Shown one piece after another: positions 1-7,152 of a stretch of DNA of 32,147 bases. The stretch's first letter is position 1, and each line of letters opens with the position of its first letter. The stretch spans positions 4,018,933 through 4,051,079 of the forward strand of contig NZ_LIGG01000001.1 of NCBI RefSeq assembly GCF_001273925.1, written 5' to 3'. Both the position numbers and the translations under genes were made by a program. The notes beneath the pieces are model-generated. The model was given only the letters and a program-made list of their open reading frames with translations, did not search any database and had not been told where the DNA came from. The stretch comes from Bacillus sp. FJAT-27251 (GTDB taxonomy: Bacteria > Bacillota > Bacilli > Bacillales > Cytobacillaceae).

Positions 1-106
1 CCTTTTTTAGATGGTATCCCTTAGCCGCCATGTCGGAAAACCAGCTTTCATGCTCGGCGATTCGCCAATAGGCTGCAGGCCTGAGTTTATAGACTGTCCT
101 AACCAT
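1..106 (-). CDS. DUF2812 domain protein, N-terminal part (cut by window edge)
   Basis: Reading leftward from an ATG at 104-106 gives about 35 residues that begin MVRTVYKLRPAAYWRI and continue with ESWFSDMAAKGYHLKK; the frame is open to the window edge. The pattern of a YKL start, a glutamate-rich segment and W..(D/E)MA.KG.HL is typical of the N-terminus of DUF2812 proteins, a Firmicutes membrane-protein family often found beside a PadR-type repressor. A ribosome site AAGGTGA lies 4 nt before the ATG. No padR gene is visible on the upstream side within this window. Function is unknown. The assignment rests on a short N-terminal match. Confidence 0.6.
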   Translation of the reverse strand, partial: MVRTVYKLRPAAYWRIAEHESWFSDMAAKGYHLKK

Positions 107-119
107 TAAGTCACCTTTT

Positions 120-159
120 CAAGGATGCCATACAGTAAAAGCTCATGTGAGCATCCTTG
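120..159 (-). promoter_or_regulatory. Inverted repeat in the leader of the DUF2812 gene
   Basis: CAAGGATGC at 120-128 pairs with GCATCCTTG at 151-159, and a smaller hairpin GCTC-atgt-GAGC (141-152) adjoins the right arm. It sits just upstream of the AAGGTGA ribosome site, so it could be a leader hairpin or an operator. No known regulator site was recognised. Confidence 0.3.
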
Positions 160-190
160 CCTTCAAATTGATAGAATCATATGTAGCTGC

Positions 191-219
191 ATTACATCAT
201 TTAACGTGGATAAAAACAA
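191..219 (-). promoter_or_regulatory. Candidate sigma-A promoter for the DUF2812 gene
   Basis: On the minus strand TTGTTT (214-219) is followed after 17 nt by TGTAAT (191-196), a good -10 match. This would give a leader of about 80 nt that includes the inverted repeat at 120-159. Prediction from sequence only. Confidence 0.35.
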
Positions 220-305
220 TAGGCTGCATGTGCACTCACCATAAATTTGGTTTCAGCCTTGGCAAAGACGGGAATAAAACAGAAAGCCGAGGGGATGGAA
301 ATATT

Positions 306-551
306 ATGAAATATGTAATAGTTTACCAGAAGAATTCAACGAAGAGAAGAACCAAATCTTATCCAGTTGGGGTTATCACCGCTTCATCGATTGAGGTGGT
401 AAGTGACCTTGTATTTAAAACGGCGAGGAACAGCAAGATATTGAGCAAGGATGATGCGCTCCTCATCCTGCCCAAACATGCAGCCAAAAAACACTTCCAT
501 TTTCAGGACACGCCTGAAGAAGCGACCCTCTTATATTTTGTGGATAAATAA
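306..551 (+). CDS. Hypothetical protein, 81 aa
   Basis: The frame is open from 147, but the best start is the ATG at 306, preceded by GAGGGG at about 9 nt; the residues before it look like translated non-coding sequence. The product is a basic soluble protein of 81 residues (MKYVIVYQKNSTKRRTKSYP...), with no membrane segment and no cysteine. I do not recognise the family. It stands alone between a leftward DUF2812 gene and a leftward GerPF-like gene. That it is a real gene is supported by the ribosome site and by sensible amino-acid use only. Confidence 0.5.
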   Translation: MKYVIVYQKNSTKRRTKSYPVGVITASSIEVVSDLVFKTARNSKILSKDDALLILPKHAAKKHFHFQDTPEEATLLYFVDK

Positions 552-620
552 TGATGCTCCGCAAATTATGAAGGCTAACTCCAAGGGTTCATTCGCTTCA
601 ATGGTATCGGATAATGCTCA

Positions 621-857
621 TTAACTATTTTCTGCTGAAGAAGGATTTTCAGTTTGACCCTGGTCGCTGATATCCGAGTCCTGAATCATTGTATCAATGA
701 GTGAACTAGCAGGTGAACCATCCCCCATTGAAAAATTGGCGCCAAATAATTTTACGTTGGAAGTATGGCTATTGTGCAATGTTTTTCCTATATTAATGCT
801 TGCATTTTGTGCGATCCCGTTTACATAAATTTTGCCAATATTAATTTGATTACACAT
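621..857 (-). CDS. GerPA/GerPF-family spore germination protein
   Basis: This 78-residue protein begins MCNQINIGKIYVNGI and carries the family pattern of a short beta-rich N-terminus, INIGKTLHNSHTSN, then GANFSMGDGS. GerPA/GerPF proteins in Bacillus belong to the gerP group, which affects permeability of the spore coat to germinants. Here the gene stands alone instead of in a hexacistronic gerP operon. Two paralogues lie 18 kb away (18829-19071 and 19091-19357) and share the NSHT/NSPTSN and (G)xN(F)SxGD signatures. A sigma-E/K-like -10 element lies just upstream (885-893). The family call is firm; the exact role is inferred. Confidence 0.85.
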   Translation of the reverse strand: MCNQINIGKIYVNGIAQNASINIGKTLHNSHTSNVKLFGANFSMGDGSPASSLIDTMIQDSDISDQGQTENPSSAENS

Positions 858-884
858 AAGAGCCCCCAGAATTCCTATTTATTT

Positions 885-893
885 TATGCTATG
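885..893 (-). promoter_or_regulatory. Possible sigma-K/E -10 element of the GerPF-like gene
   Basis: On the minus strand CATAGCATA matches the sigma-K -10 form CATAnnnTA and lies about 28 nt before the GerPF-like start codon. No AC dinucleotide is seen at the expected -35 distance, so the promoter is only half supported. Confidence 0.25.
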
Positions 894-1086
894 TTAAACA
901 AGCATAATAAGAAATGAGTCAAAAATGGAATTCTGAAATAAAAACGCTCGTGCATTCCGTATCCCGCATGATACAAATTGCTTTCTTCCCCCCTTGCATT
1001 ATACACCCAAGTATCAAAGCGGCCATACTCCTTTATGGAATCAAGCTGTTAAATAAAAAGACGTTAATCCATGAACAACGCCCCTG

Positions 1087-1640
1087 TCAATATTTCCAAT
1101 AACTCACTATATCTTCTAAAAAAGTGTGGTAATAAACATCAACCAAACGGTCGAAATTTCTTGAAAGGTGCTTCCTTTTCAAAGGCACCCTGAATTTAAT
1201 AATAAAAAAAACAGTGAAGCAAAAAGACAGGAACAACGTTTTGATTGGCCTTTTTGTAAATAGGTGACTAAAAAAGAACATCAATGCGTATAAGAAACCG
1301 GACCAAAATACATTCCAGCCATGTGCATAAAGAATAAGCTTCTTGCGATAGATGTAATATTCAACAACAGTGGCCATTATTACCCACTTACCTAAATAAA
1401 TGGCCTGCTTACCAAATGAATTTGGGATGTTAGCCAGGAATGCCAGGACCAATAATGGACTCACTATGAAGGTATGTATGTATCTAACCACCTTCCAGTT
1501 CAAACCAACAGGTATGAACTCCCAAACAAGATGCCGTTTACAAAGCCAATAATATAGGAAATTAAAAGAACTGACGTATAGAAGGTTTTTGTGATATTTT
1601 GGAAATTGACGATAAGATTTTTAGGAAAACATTTAATAAC
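1087..1640 (-). pseudogene. CBO0543-family membrane protein, frameshifted
   Basis: The minus frame ending at 1087 encodes LVWEFIPVGLNWKVVRYIH and then several hydrophobic segments (YYIYRKKLILYAHGWNVFW, SFCFTVFFIIKFRVPLK). It resembles the intact CBO0543-type protein at 20652-21176, in both the (E)Y...HGWN region and the end of the protein. It has no good start: the longest open piece begins at a TTG (1503) without a ribosome site, and a stop lies upstream near 1621. The expected preceding segment (FYTSVLLISYIIGFVNGIL) is present in another minus frame ending at about 1500. The two frames overlap around 1505-1535, which implies a frameshift there. No Met start was found in either frame upstream. 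The left limit is certain, the right limit approximate. A sequencing error is possible. Confidence 0.5.
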
Positions 1641-1765
1641 AAAACGCTAAGGATCAGCCAGAAATGCTTCCTACTTGTTTTTTGCTTCCTTCTCATTACT
1701 GCCCCCTTGTTTTTACTTTTATATTTCTCAAATATTTACAATTTATCCCCCTGCTTCTGTCCATC

Positions 1766-1800
1766 AAAAAAAAGCGTCAATCCTCTTGGATTAACGCTTT
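1766..1800 (-). terminator. Rho-independent terminator of the DUF3934-like gene
   Basis: The hairpin AAAGCGT(c)AATCC-tctt-GGATT(a)ACGCTTT spans 1771-1800, followed on the minus strand by a run of T residues. It lies 21 nt after the stop codon at 1821. Confidence 0.8.
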
Positions 1801-1820
1801 CGACAGAGCTATTGCTGCAG

Positions 1821-1988
1821 TTACTCTTTTGAAAAGGCCTCTTCATTGCTGGTTTTTGTCCCATGTTTAACCCCTTTGCTTTGATAAGGTTTCGCACTTT
1901 TGGCTTTTTTCGCACCAGCCTGCCAACGATTCCAGCCTTTCTTGCCTGTGCCTCTGCCTGTTCCGCCCTTGCTTTTAGCTTTACTCAT
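1821..1988 (-). CDS. Small basic protein, DUF3934-like, 55 aa
   Basis: The product MSKAKSKGGTGRGTGKKGWN... is rich in Lys and Gly, with a central GWNRWQAGAKKAKSAKPY. I recall this as the pattern of the DUF3934 family of small Bacillus proteins, without known function. The frame stays open upstream to 2180, but the ATG at 1988 has GGGAG about 9 nt before it and begins the conserved part, so it is taken as the start. A terminator follows. The coding call is firm; the family name is from memory of the motif. Confidence 0.7.
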   Translation of the reverse strand: MSKAKSKGGTGRGTGKKGWNRWQAGAKKAKSAKPYQSKGVKHGTKTSNEEAFSKE

Positions 1989-2067
1989 AAAATCAGCTCC
2001 CTTATTCTTGTCCGACTTTTTATCGGGTATTATTGAAAATTTCAAACCGTATGTTAATCTGGAAAAT

Positions 2068-2244
2068 CTAAAACTGAACAAAATATTTGTGGAGCTCCTT
2101 TTCATTGATCGCCATTCTGATTTTGAAATCCTCTGTTCGCAACACAAACTCCTTGATTCCGATAAATTCAGATTCAACAACTAAATAAAATAGGGTCCCT
2201 TTTTTTAAGCCTTTGAAATTATTTTTTAGCTTATACCTTTTCAT
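2068..2244 (-). CDS. Hypothetical protein, 58 aa
   Basis: The product starts MKRYKLKNNFKGLKKGTLFY and continues with LVVESEFIGIKEFVLRTEDF and INEKELHKYF. This reads as a small, charged, single-domain beta-rich protein without membrane segments or cysteines. I do not recognise the family. The start at 2244 is chosen because the protein sequence looks natural from there; the ribosome site is weak (GGGAG at about 13 nt). It lies between two other small leftward genes with gaps of about 80 nt and may be cotranscribed with them. Confidence 0.5.
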   Translation of the reverse strand: MKRYKLKNNFKGLKKGTLFYLVVESEFIGIKEFVLRTEDFKIRMAINEKELHKYFVQF

Positions 2245-2327
2245 GATTTTTTTGCTGCTCCCGTTCCATATAAAAAAGCGCCAATCCATTGTCATCAAAT
2301 CGGCACTTTGATATTTCGCTTGCTTGG

Positions 2328-2537
2328 TCAGCGCGACACTTTTGGAGGCTGGCACACGTCACATTTACGCTGATGGTTATTTTTAAACTTGGTAAATGTC
2401 TTTTCAAAATTGCTGCCACATGCACACTTAAATAACAGCTTTTGTGAAAATCCATGATATTCTGTGCTAAGCAGCTTGCTGTCCGAATTTTTCTCGACAA
2501 ACTCTTTAATTTTATCGATTGTCCATCGTTTGTTCAT
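2328..2537 (-). CDS. Small zinc-ribbon-like protein, 69 aa
   Basis: MNKRWTIDKIKEFVEKNSDSKLL leads into FKCACGSNFEKTF and KCDVCQPP. The CxC...CxxC arrangement suggests a treble-clef or ribbon zinc site, and the first 35 residues look like the helix-strand module often found with it. Such pieces occur beside homing endonucleases and in phage-derived proteins, but no nuclease domain is present here. The ATG at 2537 has GAGGTG at 9 nt. The function is unknown; DNA binding would be inference. Confidence 0.6.
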   Translation of the reverse strand: MNKRWTIDKIKEFVEKNSDSKLLSTEYHGFSQKLLFKCACGSNFEKTFTKFKNNHQRKCDVCQPPKVSR

Positions 2538-2690
2538 TCTTTTTACACCTCAAGTGTTATCATCGGCGAAGGCCTTTATGGCATCCGTCCAATGAGCAAT
2601 AGTTGTAGTTTATCTAAGCTATTCATTATACCATTTGCTCATCGACAATAAAAGCAATGATGATGAGGAATTTTATGCATTGGCCAGGAA

Positions 2691-3022
2691 TCCCTAAATC
2701 ATTCGGACCACAGTCGGCAATTCCCTTTTGGTAGTGTCCGAATGAAGCCGGGATTCGGACTTGATGCCTTCTTTTCCTCTCCTCGAGTCCGAATGAGGAC
2801 AGCATTCGGATTTCCCAAAGCAATCTTCCTTCGATCCTGTCCGAATGAAGCCAGGATTCGGACTTGATGCCTTCCTTTTCCTCTCCTTGAGTCCGAATGA
2901 GGACAGCATTCGGACTTCCCACAGCAATCTCCCTTCGATCCTGTCCGAATAAAGACGGGATTCGGACTTGATGCCCTCCTTTCTCTCTCCTCGAGTCCGA
3001 ATAAGCACAGCATTCGGATTTC
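2691..3022. repeat. Array of six 23-nt palindromes at 51-52 bp spacing
   Basis: This stretch without genes is built from TCCGAAT-N9-ATTCGGA palindromes beginning at 2737, 2788, 2840, 2892, 2944 and 2996. The steps are therefore 51, 52, 52, 52 and 52 bp. Two alternating versions differ in the 9-nt centre and in the spacer, so the larger repeat is about 104 bp and occurs three times. A degenerate seventh element (ATTCGGA at 2701-2707) lies at the left edge. Each element can form a 7-bp hairpin. The open frames across it on the minus strand are repeat translations and are not called as genes. Confidence 0.9.
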
Positions 3023-3077
3023 AGCCGATGCCTCCCCAGCTACATTTCATAAAAATTCCCTCCATAATGTGCAAACA

Positions 3078-3104
3078 TAAAAAAACAGCCAAAAATCTTG
3101 GCTG
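3078..3104 (-). terminator. Rho-independent terminator
   Basis: CAGCCAA-aaatc-TTGGCTG (3086-3104) is followed on the minus strand by seven T residues. It lies directly after the stop of the 48-aa gene at 3109. Confidence 0.85.
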
Positions 3105-3108
3105 CCGT

Positions 3109-3255
3109 TTAGTGGCCGAGTCCCTTGCTTTTACCGCCGACATTATCATTCGGGGAGTCGCCGGTGCCATTTTTGGCCTTGCTATTTGGTGTACCATAAA
3201 TTTGGTTATCCTTCGTGACCTTTGCACCAGTTGAAACATCATCTTTTGTTTTCAT
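3109..3255 (-). CDS. Small hydrophilic protein, 48 aa, possibly spore-related
   Basis: The product MKTKDDVSTGAKVTKDNQIY... is hydrophilic and rich in Lys, Asn, Gly and Asp, ending GGKSKGLGH, without cysteine or membrane segment. The composition recalls minor small acid-soluble spore proteins, but no specific Ssp family was recognised. The start at 3255 has AAAGGAG with a 9-nt spacer; an ATG 9 nt earlier overlaps that ribosome site and is rejected. The strong ribosome site and the terminator right after the stop make a real gene likely. Confidence 0.65.
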   Translation of the reverse strand: MKTKDDVSTGAKVTKDNQIYGTPNSKAKNGTGDSPNDNVGGKSKGLGH

Positions 3256-3322
3256 TAAAATCATCTCCTTTATCATGTCCGTTATATTATCTATAGAAAG
3301 GAGAATGCTTATACATGCAGGG

Positions 3323-3742
3323 TTATGAAGCAGGAGAACCGTCCTTTTGCCTCTCAAAACCTAAGTATCGGGTTCCCTGAAAGGTTAAGATTCCCTCGTC
3401 GCCGTCGGAGAGCAGGCCGTACTCCTTGCCGTGTACCCGAAATTCGCTTCGATCCCCACTTTCGAACTCAAACGTGACATAATAATTGGTGTGAGTGCTT
3501 GAGGAATTGTGGATATGCTGGTCATGATGATGATGCATATTGGAGCTCTTTGAAACATGCGTTCGTTTTGTCTTTACAATTGCAGGGACACTTAATTTTG
3601 GAGACTGCTCATTTTGATGCCACTCTCCTATTCCTTTGAAAACTGTTAACAAAATACTGCCGATTACAATGACAAAAATGATTCCTATAAAAACTGGGGC
3701 AAATTGAAACATAAAATCATTCATGAAAAATGGATCTGACAC
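3323..3742 (-). CDS. DUF2500 membrane-anchored protein
   Basis: This 139-residue protein has one membrane segment at about residues 12-36. A soluble domain follows with LSVPAIVKTKRTHVS, then YYVTFEFESGDRSEFRV and DEGILTFQGTRYLGFER. These are the hallmarks of the DUF2500 family (E. coli YhhM belongs to it), whose function is unknown. A histidine-rich loop (HHHHDQHIH, near residue 70) interrupts the domain and could bind metal. The start is a GTG at 3742 with AGGAGGGAG upstream; an ATG at 3724 is possible. The last codons are part of a short sequence repeated at 7321-7335, so the C-terminus may have been altered by a repeat insertion. Confidence 0.8.
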   Translation of the reverse strand: MSDPFFMNDFMFQFAPVFIGIIFVIVIGSILLTVFKGIGEWHQNEQSPKLSVPAIVKTKRTHVSKSSNMHHHHDQHIHNSSSTHTNYYVTFEFESGDRSEFRVHGKEYGLLSDGDEGILTFQGTRYLGFERQKDGSPAS

Positions 3743-3773
3743 CGACGCTCTCTCCCTCCTACTTCATTTCAAT

Positions 3774-3977
3774 TTACCCAAAGAACAAATCGAGCAGGTT
3801 GGAGGAGGCAGATGATTCCTTATTATAAAATTCTGAGTATCCACAGTTTTTGCAGTACACCACTATAAACTGATTATGCTGGACATCAAAGAACTTGGAT
3901 AATCCTGTTCCCGTCATGGCCACTTCCTTCTCTCCGGCATCCTGGCTTCCGCATTTTATACAACCTTTTTCAGACAT
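3774..3977 (-). CDS. Zinc-ribbon protein (DUF2082/COG3478-like)
   Basis: The 67-residue product has CIKCG at residues 6-10 and CKNCGYSEFY at about 42-51, two CxxC knuckles about 33 residues apart, with TGTGLSKFFDVQHNQFIVVYC between them. This matches small predicted nucleic-acid-binding zinc-ribbon proteins of COG3478, such as B. subtilis YpzJ. The ATG at 3977 has GAGAGGGG upstream. It lies 31 nt upstream of the DUF2500 gene on the same strand and may share its transcript. The biological role is unknown. Confidence 0.75.
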   Translation of the reverse strand: MSEKGCIKCGSQDAGEKEVAMTGTGLSKFFDVQHNQFIVVYCKNCGYSEFYNKESSASSNLLDLFFG

Positions 3978-4134
3978 AATCTTTTTCCCCTCTCAAAAAT
4001 CAGTATTTAGCTATAAATACGGAGAGGGCTGGAAAAAGTTTCAAAACCCTTCGGAATTTCATAAAAAAATCACCCCCTTCTACCTAAATCTTCCTAGCTT
4101 CGTTTCAAAATATCCAAACATTCTGTCCACTTTT

Positions 4135-4176
4135 TTGATAGAATAAGGATGGGTCTGTTACTATTTTACTAGTAAC
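4135..4176 (+). promoter_or_regulatory. Candidate promoter and operator of the nucleotidase gene
   Basis: TTGATA (4135-4140) and TACTAT (4159-4164) are 18 nt apart and form a plausible sigma-A promoter. The inverted repeat GTTACT-N8-AGTAAC (4157-4176) overlaps the -10 and the likely start of transcription, a normal place for a repressor site. The regulator is not identified. Confidence 0.4.
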
Positions 4177-4202
4177 ATAACACTCTATCTAGGGGGGTCA
4201 AT

Positions 4203-5852
4203 ATGAACTACAAGAATAAGTTTTACCGGAAATTATTATCCGTAGTTACTGCTGCCGCGCTCTTGTCTACGGTTGCTGTTCCTGCCGCTTCCGCCAGCAT
4301 GAAGGGTGTGAAGCCTGGCAAACCTGTGAAGGACCAGCCTTATGAGCTGACCATCATGCACACCAATGATACGCACGCCCATTTGGATACGGTCGCAAAG
4401 CGGATCACGGCAATTAAAGAGGTTCGGGATGAAAATGCCAACACCTTACTTCTTGACGCTGGAGATGTTTTCTCGGGCACTTTGTATTTTAACAACTATC
4501 TGGGTCTTGCTGATCTGGAATTCATGAACCTGGCTGGCTATGATGCTATGACTCTCGGAAATCATGAATTCGACTCAGGTACTTCCGTTCTCGCAAATTT
4601 TGTAAAGGATGCGCAATTTCCAATTGTGTCGGCGAATGTAAACTTTAAAAAAGACAAAAACATAAAGAAATACACCCATGACCGAATTGCCAGCAAGCCG
4701 CAGGATGGTAATATCTACAAGGGAATTGTAAAAGAAGTAAATGGAGAGAAAATCGGGATATTCGGATTGACGACAGCTGAAACAGTCGACATTTCCAGCC
4801 CTGGTCCGGATGTGGAATTTACGGATTATATCGAAGAGGCAAAAAATGCCGTCCAAGCGTTTGAAAAACAGGGAATCAATAAAGTCATCGCCCTTACCCA
4901 TATCGGCTTAAATGATGGCGGCGGCGACAATGACCTGACACTGGCCGAAGAAGTGGACGGAATTGATGTGATTGTCGGCGGCCACACCCATGTTGAACTC
5001 AAACAGCCGATGGTCGTCGATGCCGGCAAGGAGCCTACTGTCATTGTCCAGGCAAATGAATACAACAAGTTCCTTGGTACCGTGGACGTTGTGTTTGATA
5101 AAAACGGAAAAGTCATCGAGCACGCTGGTAAACTTTTGAAAATTGAAGACTACCAGGACGACGCAAAGGCAGCAAAAATCCTGAACGAAAAGTATAAACC
5201 AGCGGTCGATGAAATGAAGAAAAGGGTTGTAGGAACCACAATGTCAGACCTGATTGGCGGTAATCCTCCTGCTCGTATCGCCGAAACGAACCTCGGAAAC
5301 CTGATTACCGATGGAATGCTCGATAAAGCAAAAACCATCAATCCAAATACGGTCATTGCCCTGCAAAATGGCGGCGGCATCCGTACATCCATCCCAGCCG
5401 GCGAGTTCACCCTGGCTAAGGTGCTGGAGGTTATGCCTTTCGGGAACGCTTTAGGCATCATGCAGCTTACAGGTTCTGAAATCAAAGCCGCATTGGAGCA
5501 TAGTGTAAGGCTTGCCCCTACTGCTAACGGAGGCTTCCTGCAAGTATCAGGTTTGAAATTCACATACGATAGCAGCCTGCCTGCTGGACAGCGGGTGCAG
5601 ACAGTGGAAGTAAAGGGAGACGGAGCCAACTTTGCACCTCTGAACCCAGATAAGACGTATACAGTAGCAACAAACATTTTCACGGCCAAGGGCGGAGACG
5701 GATATGAAATCTTCGCTAAAGCTTACAGCGAAGGCCGTGTAAGCGAACCAGGGTTTGTTGATTGGGAGGTTTTCACGGAATATGTTTATGCACAGGAAAA
5801 TCGTACGGTAAATCCGCAGGTGGAAGGAAGAATCATCGACCTTGCGAACTAA
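4203..5852 (+). CDS. Secreted 5'-nucleotidase (calcineurin-like metallophosphatase)
   Basis: This 549-residue exported enzyme should hydrolyse nucleotides or related phosphate esters outside the cell. A signal peptide (about residues 1-32, ending VPAASA) is followed by the metallophosphatase domain: MHTNDTHAH (52-60), LLLDAGD (82-88), TLGNHEFDSG (117-126) and IVGGHTHVEL, which supply the two-metal ligands. The 5'-nucleotidase C-terminal domain starts at about residue 340 with TNLGNLITDGML, ALQNGGGIRTSIPAGEFT and AKGGDGYEIF. No LPXTG or surface-layer module follows, so the protein is probably released or held in the wall loosely. AGGGGGG precedes the ATG. It is monocistronic, with a promoter-operator region upstream and a terminator downstream. 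The exact substrate cannot be read from sequence. Confidence 0.93.
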   Translation: MNYKNKFYRKLLSVVTAAALLSTVAVPAASASMKGVKPGKPVKDQPYELTIMHTNDTHAHLDTVAKRITAIKEVRDENANTLLLDAGDVFSGTLYFNNYLGLADLEFMNLAGYDAMTLGNHEFDSGTSVLANFVKDAQFPIVSANVNFKKDKNIKKYTHDRIASKPQDGNIYKGIVKEVNGEKIGIFGLTTAETVDISSPGPDVEFTDYIEEAKNAVQAFEKQGINKVIALTHIGLNDGGGDNDLTLAEEVDGIDVIVGGHTHVELKQPMVVDAGKEPTVIVQANEYNKFLGTVDVVFDKNGKVIEHAGKLLKIEDYQDDAKAAKILNEKYKPAVDEMKKRVVGTTMSDLIGGNPPARIAETNLGNLITDGMLDKAKTINPNTVIALQNGGGIRTSIPAGEFTLAKVLEVMPFGNALGIMQLTGSEIKAALEHSVRLAPTANGGFLQVSGLKFTYDSSLPAGQRVQTVEVKGDGANFAPLNPDKTYTVATNIFTAKGGDGYEIFAKAYSEGRVSEPGFVDWEVFTEYVYAQENRTVNPQVEGRIIDLAN

Positions 5853-5878
5853 AAAGGATGGGGACATACCTTTGTAAT

Positions 5879-5917
5879 GAAAAAGCTGGCCAAAAGTTTC
5901 TGGGCCAGCTTTTTTGT
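5879..5917. terminator. Bidirectional terminator between convergent genes
   Basis: AAAAGCTGGCC (5881-5891) pairs with GGCCAGCTTTT, with T-rich flanks on both strands. It lies between the nucleotidase stop (5852) and the carboxypeptidase stop (5925), so it can serve both. Confidence 0.85.
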
Positions 5918-5924
5918 CGTCCTG

Positions 5925-7115
5925 TTACTTCCTCATTCGATTCGGGATATCATGATACTCCTGTGGATTCAGCTCGTACACGCTTCCGTCCGCTACTCCA
6001 TTCATCACGCCCATCAAGCCAGTTTCGACGGTTTTAACCAGCTGGCCTTTCATTTTTTGGCCAAAGTTCTGGGTTTGTCCCTTTACCTCAAAAATGACGA
6101 TGCCGCTGCCGTTCAGGGAAAATGCGCCCAGGGCTGTTCCCGGAAGATCCAGACCTTGGTCATACAGGGTGATGTTCGTGAAAATGGAATTTCCTTTTTC
6201 CTGGATTGCATCATACAGGGCCACATTCAGCTGGCGTGAAAAGTCAAAACGGAACTGGTCCGCGTACTGGCTATATTTCGCTCCTCTTGGATTGTTTGGA
6301 TCCGGAACAAAATCCGCTGAGATTGACATGGTGACTTCCCTGTCAGTCCCTTCGACCGTATAGAAGTTTTGGTGATGCAGGTCCATGAACACCTCTACAT
6401 TCCCAAACTCTTCTTTCAGGCTTTTGTACACGTCACGGACGGTTTGAGCTTCCGGTGTGATATACCAGCCGGCTGTGGCAGAATTCCCCGGAAAATCTGC
6501 CGGTTTCGGAACATAATTCAGGTCAGGGTTAAAATCACGGTTTACATCGAAACCAGGATTTGAAGTATAATCATCTCCCTGAAGGGTCCGGTTATAATAA
6601 TTCCAGGTAGGCCTGGAGTTTTGCAATTGCGGGAAGTCCTCGACCACTTCCTCCCATCTCATGACATTGCCGCGCCTGTCCAGTTCGGATCCATCCGCAT
6701 TCATCATCGGAATGGCCACAATGGTGAGTTCTTCCCTTATCTTTTTTGCTTCGGGAGACTGGCTGGAGCCCAGATATTGCAGAATGTTTAACAAAGCCTC
6801 TGTTCCTGTCTTTTCATTTCCATGAATCTCGCTTTGGACTAAAACCACTTTATCCCCCTGGCCAACCCGGGCAGTAAAGATATCTCTTCCCTGATTGGTT
6901 TTCCCCGCTGATTCCACCTGTACCAGTCCATTGGAAGCCTTCTCGATTTGGCTTAGCCTTTGTTTCAGTTCCCCATAATCAATATAGCCCTTCACGGATG
7001 CGGTCTCTTCGGTAATCGGTTTTGCCCCCTCAGCGAATCCTACCTGGGGAACAAGGATGGAGGCAGCCAGTGCCGCCGAGCTTAGTACCTTCCATAATTG
7101 CTTTTTCTTCATCAT
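5925..7115 (-). CDS. Secreted M14-family zinc carboxypeptidase
   Basis: A signal peptide (about residues 1-28, KKK then a hydrophobic run ending VGFAEG) precedes a carboxypeptidase domain of 396 residues in total. The zinc site is H98 and E101 (SEIHGNEKTG, the HxxE motif) plus H247 in MDLHHQN. DVNRDF (190-195) supplies the Asn-Arg pair that binds the substrate carboxylate, and E343 in IVIFEVKGQ fits the catalytic glutamate. All key residues are present. The protein should remove C-terminal residues from peptides, possibly wall or nutrient peptides, outside the cell. GGGAGG lies before two adjacent ATG codons (7115 or 7112). A 15-nt TCCGAAT-type palindrome lies in its leader (7138-7152). Confidence 0.92.
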   Translation of the reverse strand: MMKKKQLWKVLSSAALAASILVPQVGFAEGAKPITEETASVKGYIDYGELKQRLSQIEKASNGLVQVESAGKTNQGRDIFTARVGQGDKVVLVQSEIHGNEKTGTEALLNILQYLGSSQSPEAKKIREELTIVAIPMMNADGSELDRRGNVMRWEEVVEDFPQLQNSRPTWNYYNRTLQGDDYTSNPGFDVNRDFNPDLNYVPKPADFPGNSATAGWYITPEAQTVRDVYKSLKEEFGNVEVFMDLHHQNFYTVEGTDREVTMSISADFVPDPNNPRGAKYSQYADQFRFDFSRQLNVALYDAIQEKGNSIFTNITLYDQGLDLPGTALGAFSLNGSGIVIFEVKGQTQNFGQKMKGQLVKTVETGLMGVMNGVADGSVYELNPQEYHDIPNRMRK

Positions 7116-7137
7116 TTAACCTCCCGCTTGCAATTTG

Positions 7138-7152
7138 ATTCGGAATCCGAAT
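7138..7152. repeat. Single ATTCGGA/TCCGAAT palindrome
   Basis: ATTCGGA-A-TCCGAAT is a perfect palindrome built from the same heptamers as the array at 2691-3022, here with the arms in the opposite order and a 1-nt centre. It lies 22 nt before the carboxypeptidase start codon. Confidence 0.7.

Noticed and set aside
914-1102. Plus-strand frame of 62 codons
   Set aside because: No ribosome site, no recognisable pattern, and it ends in the tail of the CBO0543 pseudogene.
1599-1870. Two overlapping plus-strand hydrophobic frames
   Set aside because: They are antisense to the lost N-terminal part of the CBO0543 pseudogene and to the terminator; the hydrophobicity is only the reverse of T-rich sequence.
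2626-3013. Three overlapping minus-strand open frames of about 100 codons
   Set aside because: They are translations of the 104-bp repeat in different frames, since 104 is not a multiple of three. No ribosome site or natural protein pattern is seen.
2691-3022. CRISPR array
   Set aside because: Element and spacer sizes resemble CRISPR, but the spacers are repeated every 104 bp, the palindrome centres vary, and no cas gene is present.
5150-5689. 179-codon antisense frame inside the nucleotidase gene
   Set aside because: It is a shadow of the GC-rich coding frame; no ribosome site, and the sense frame has all catalytic motifs.
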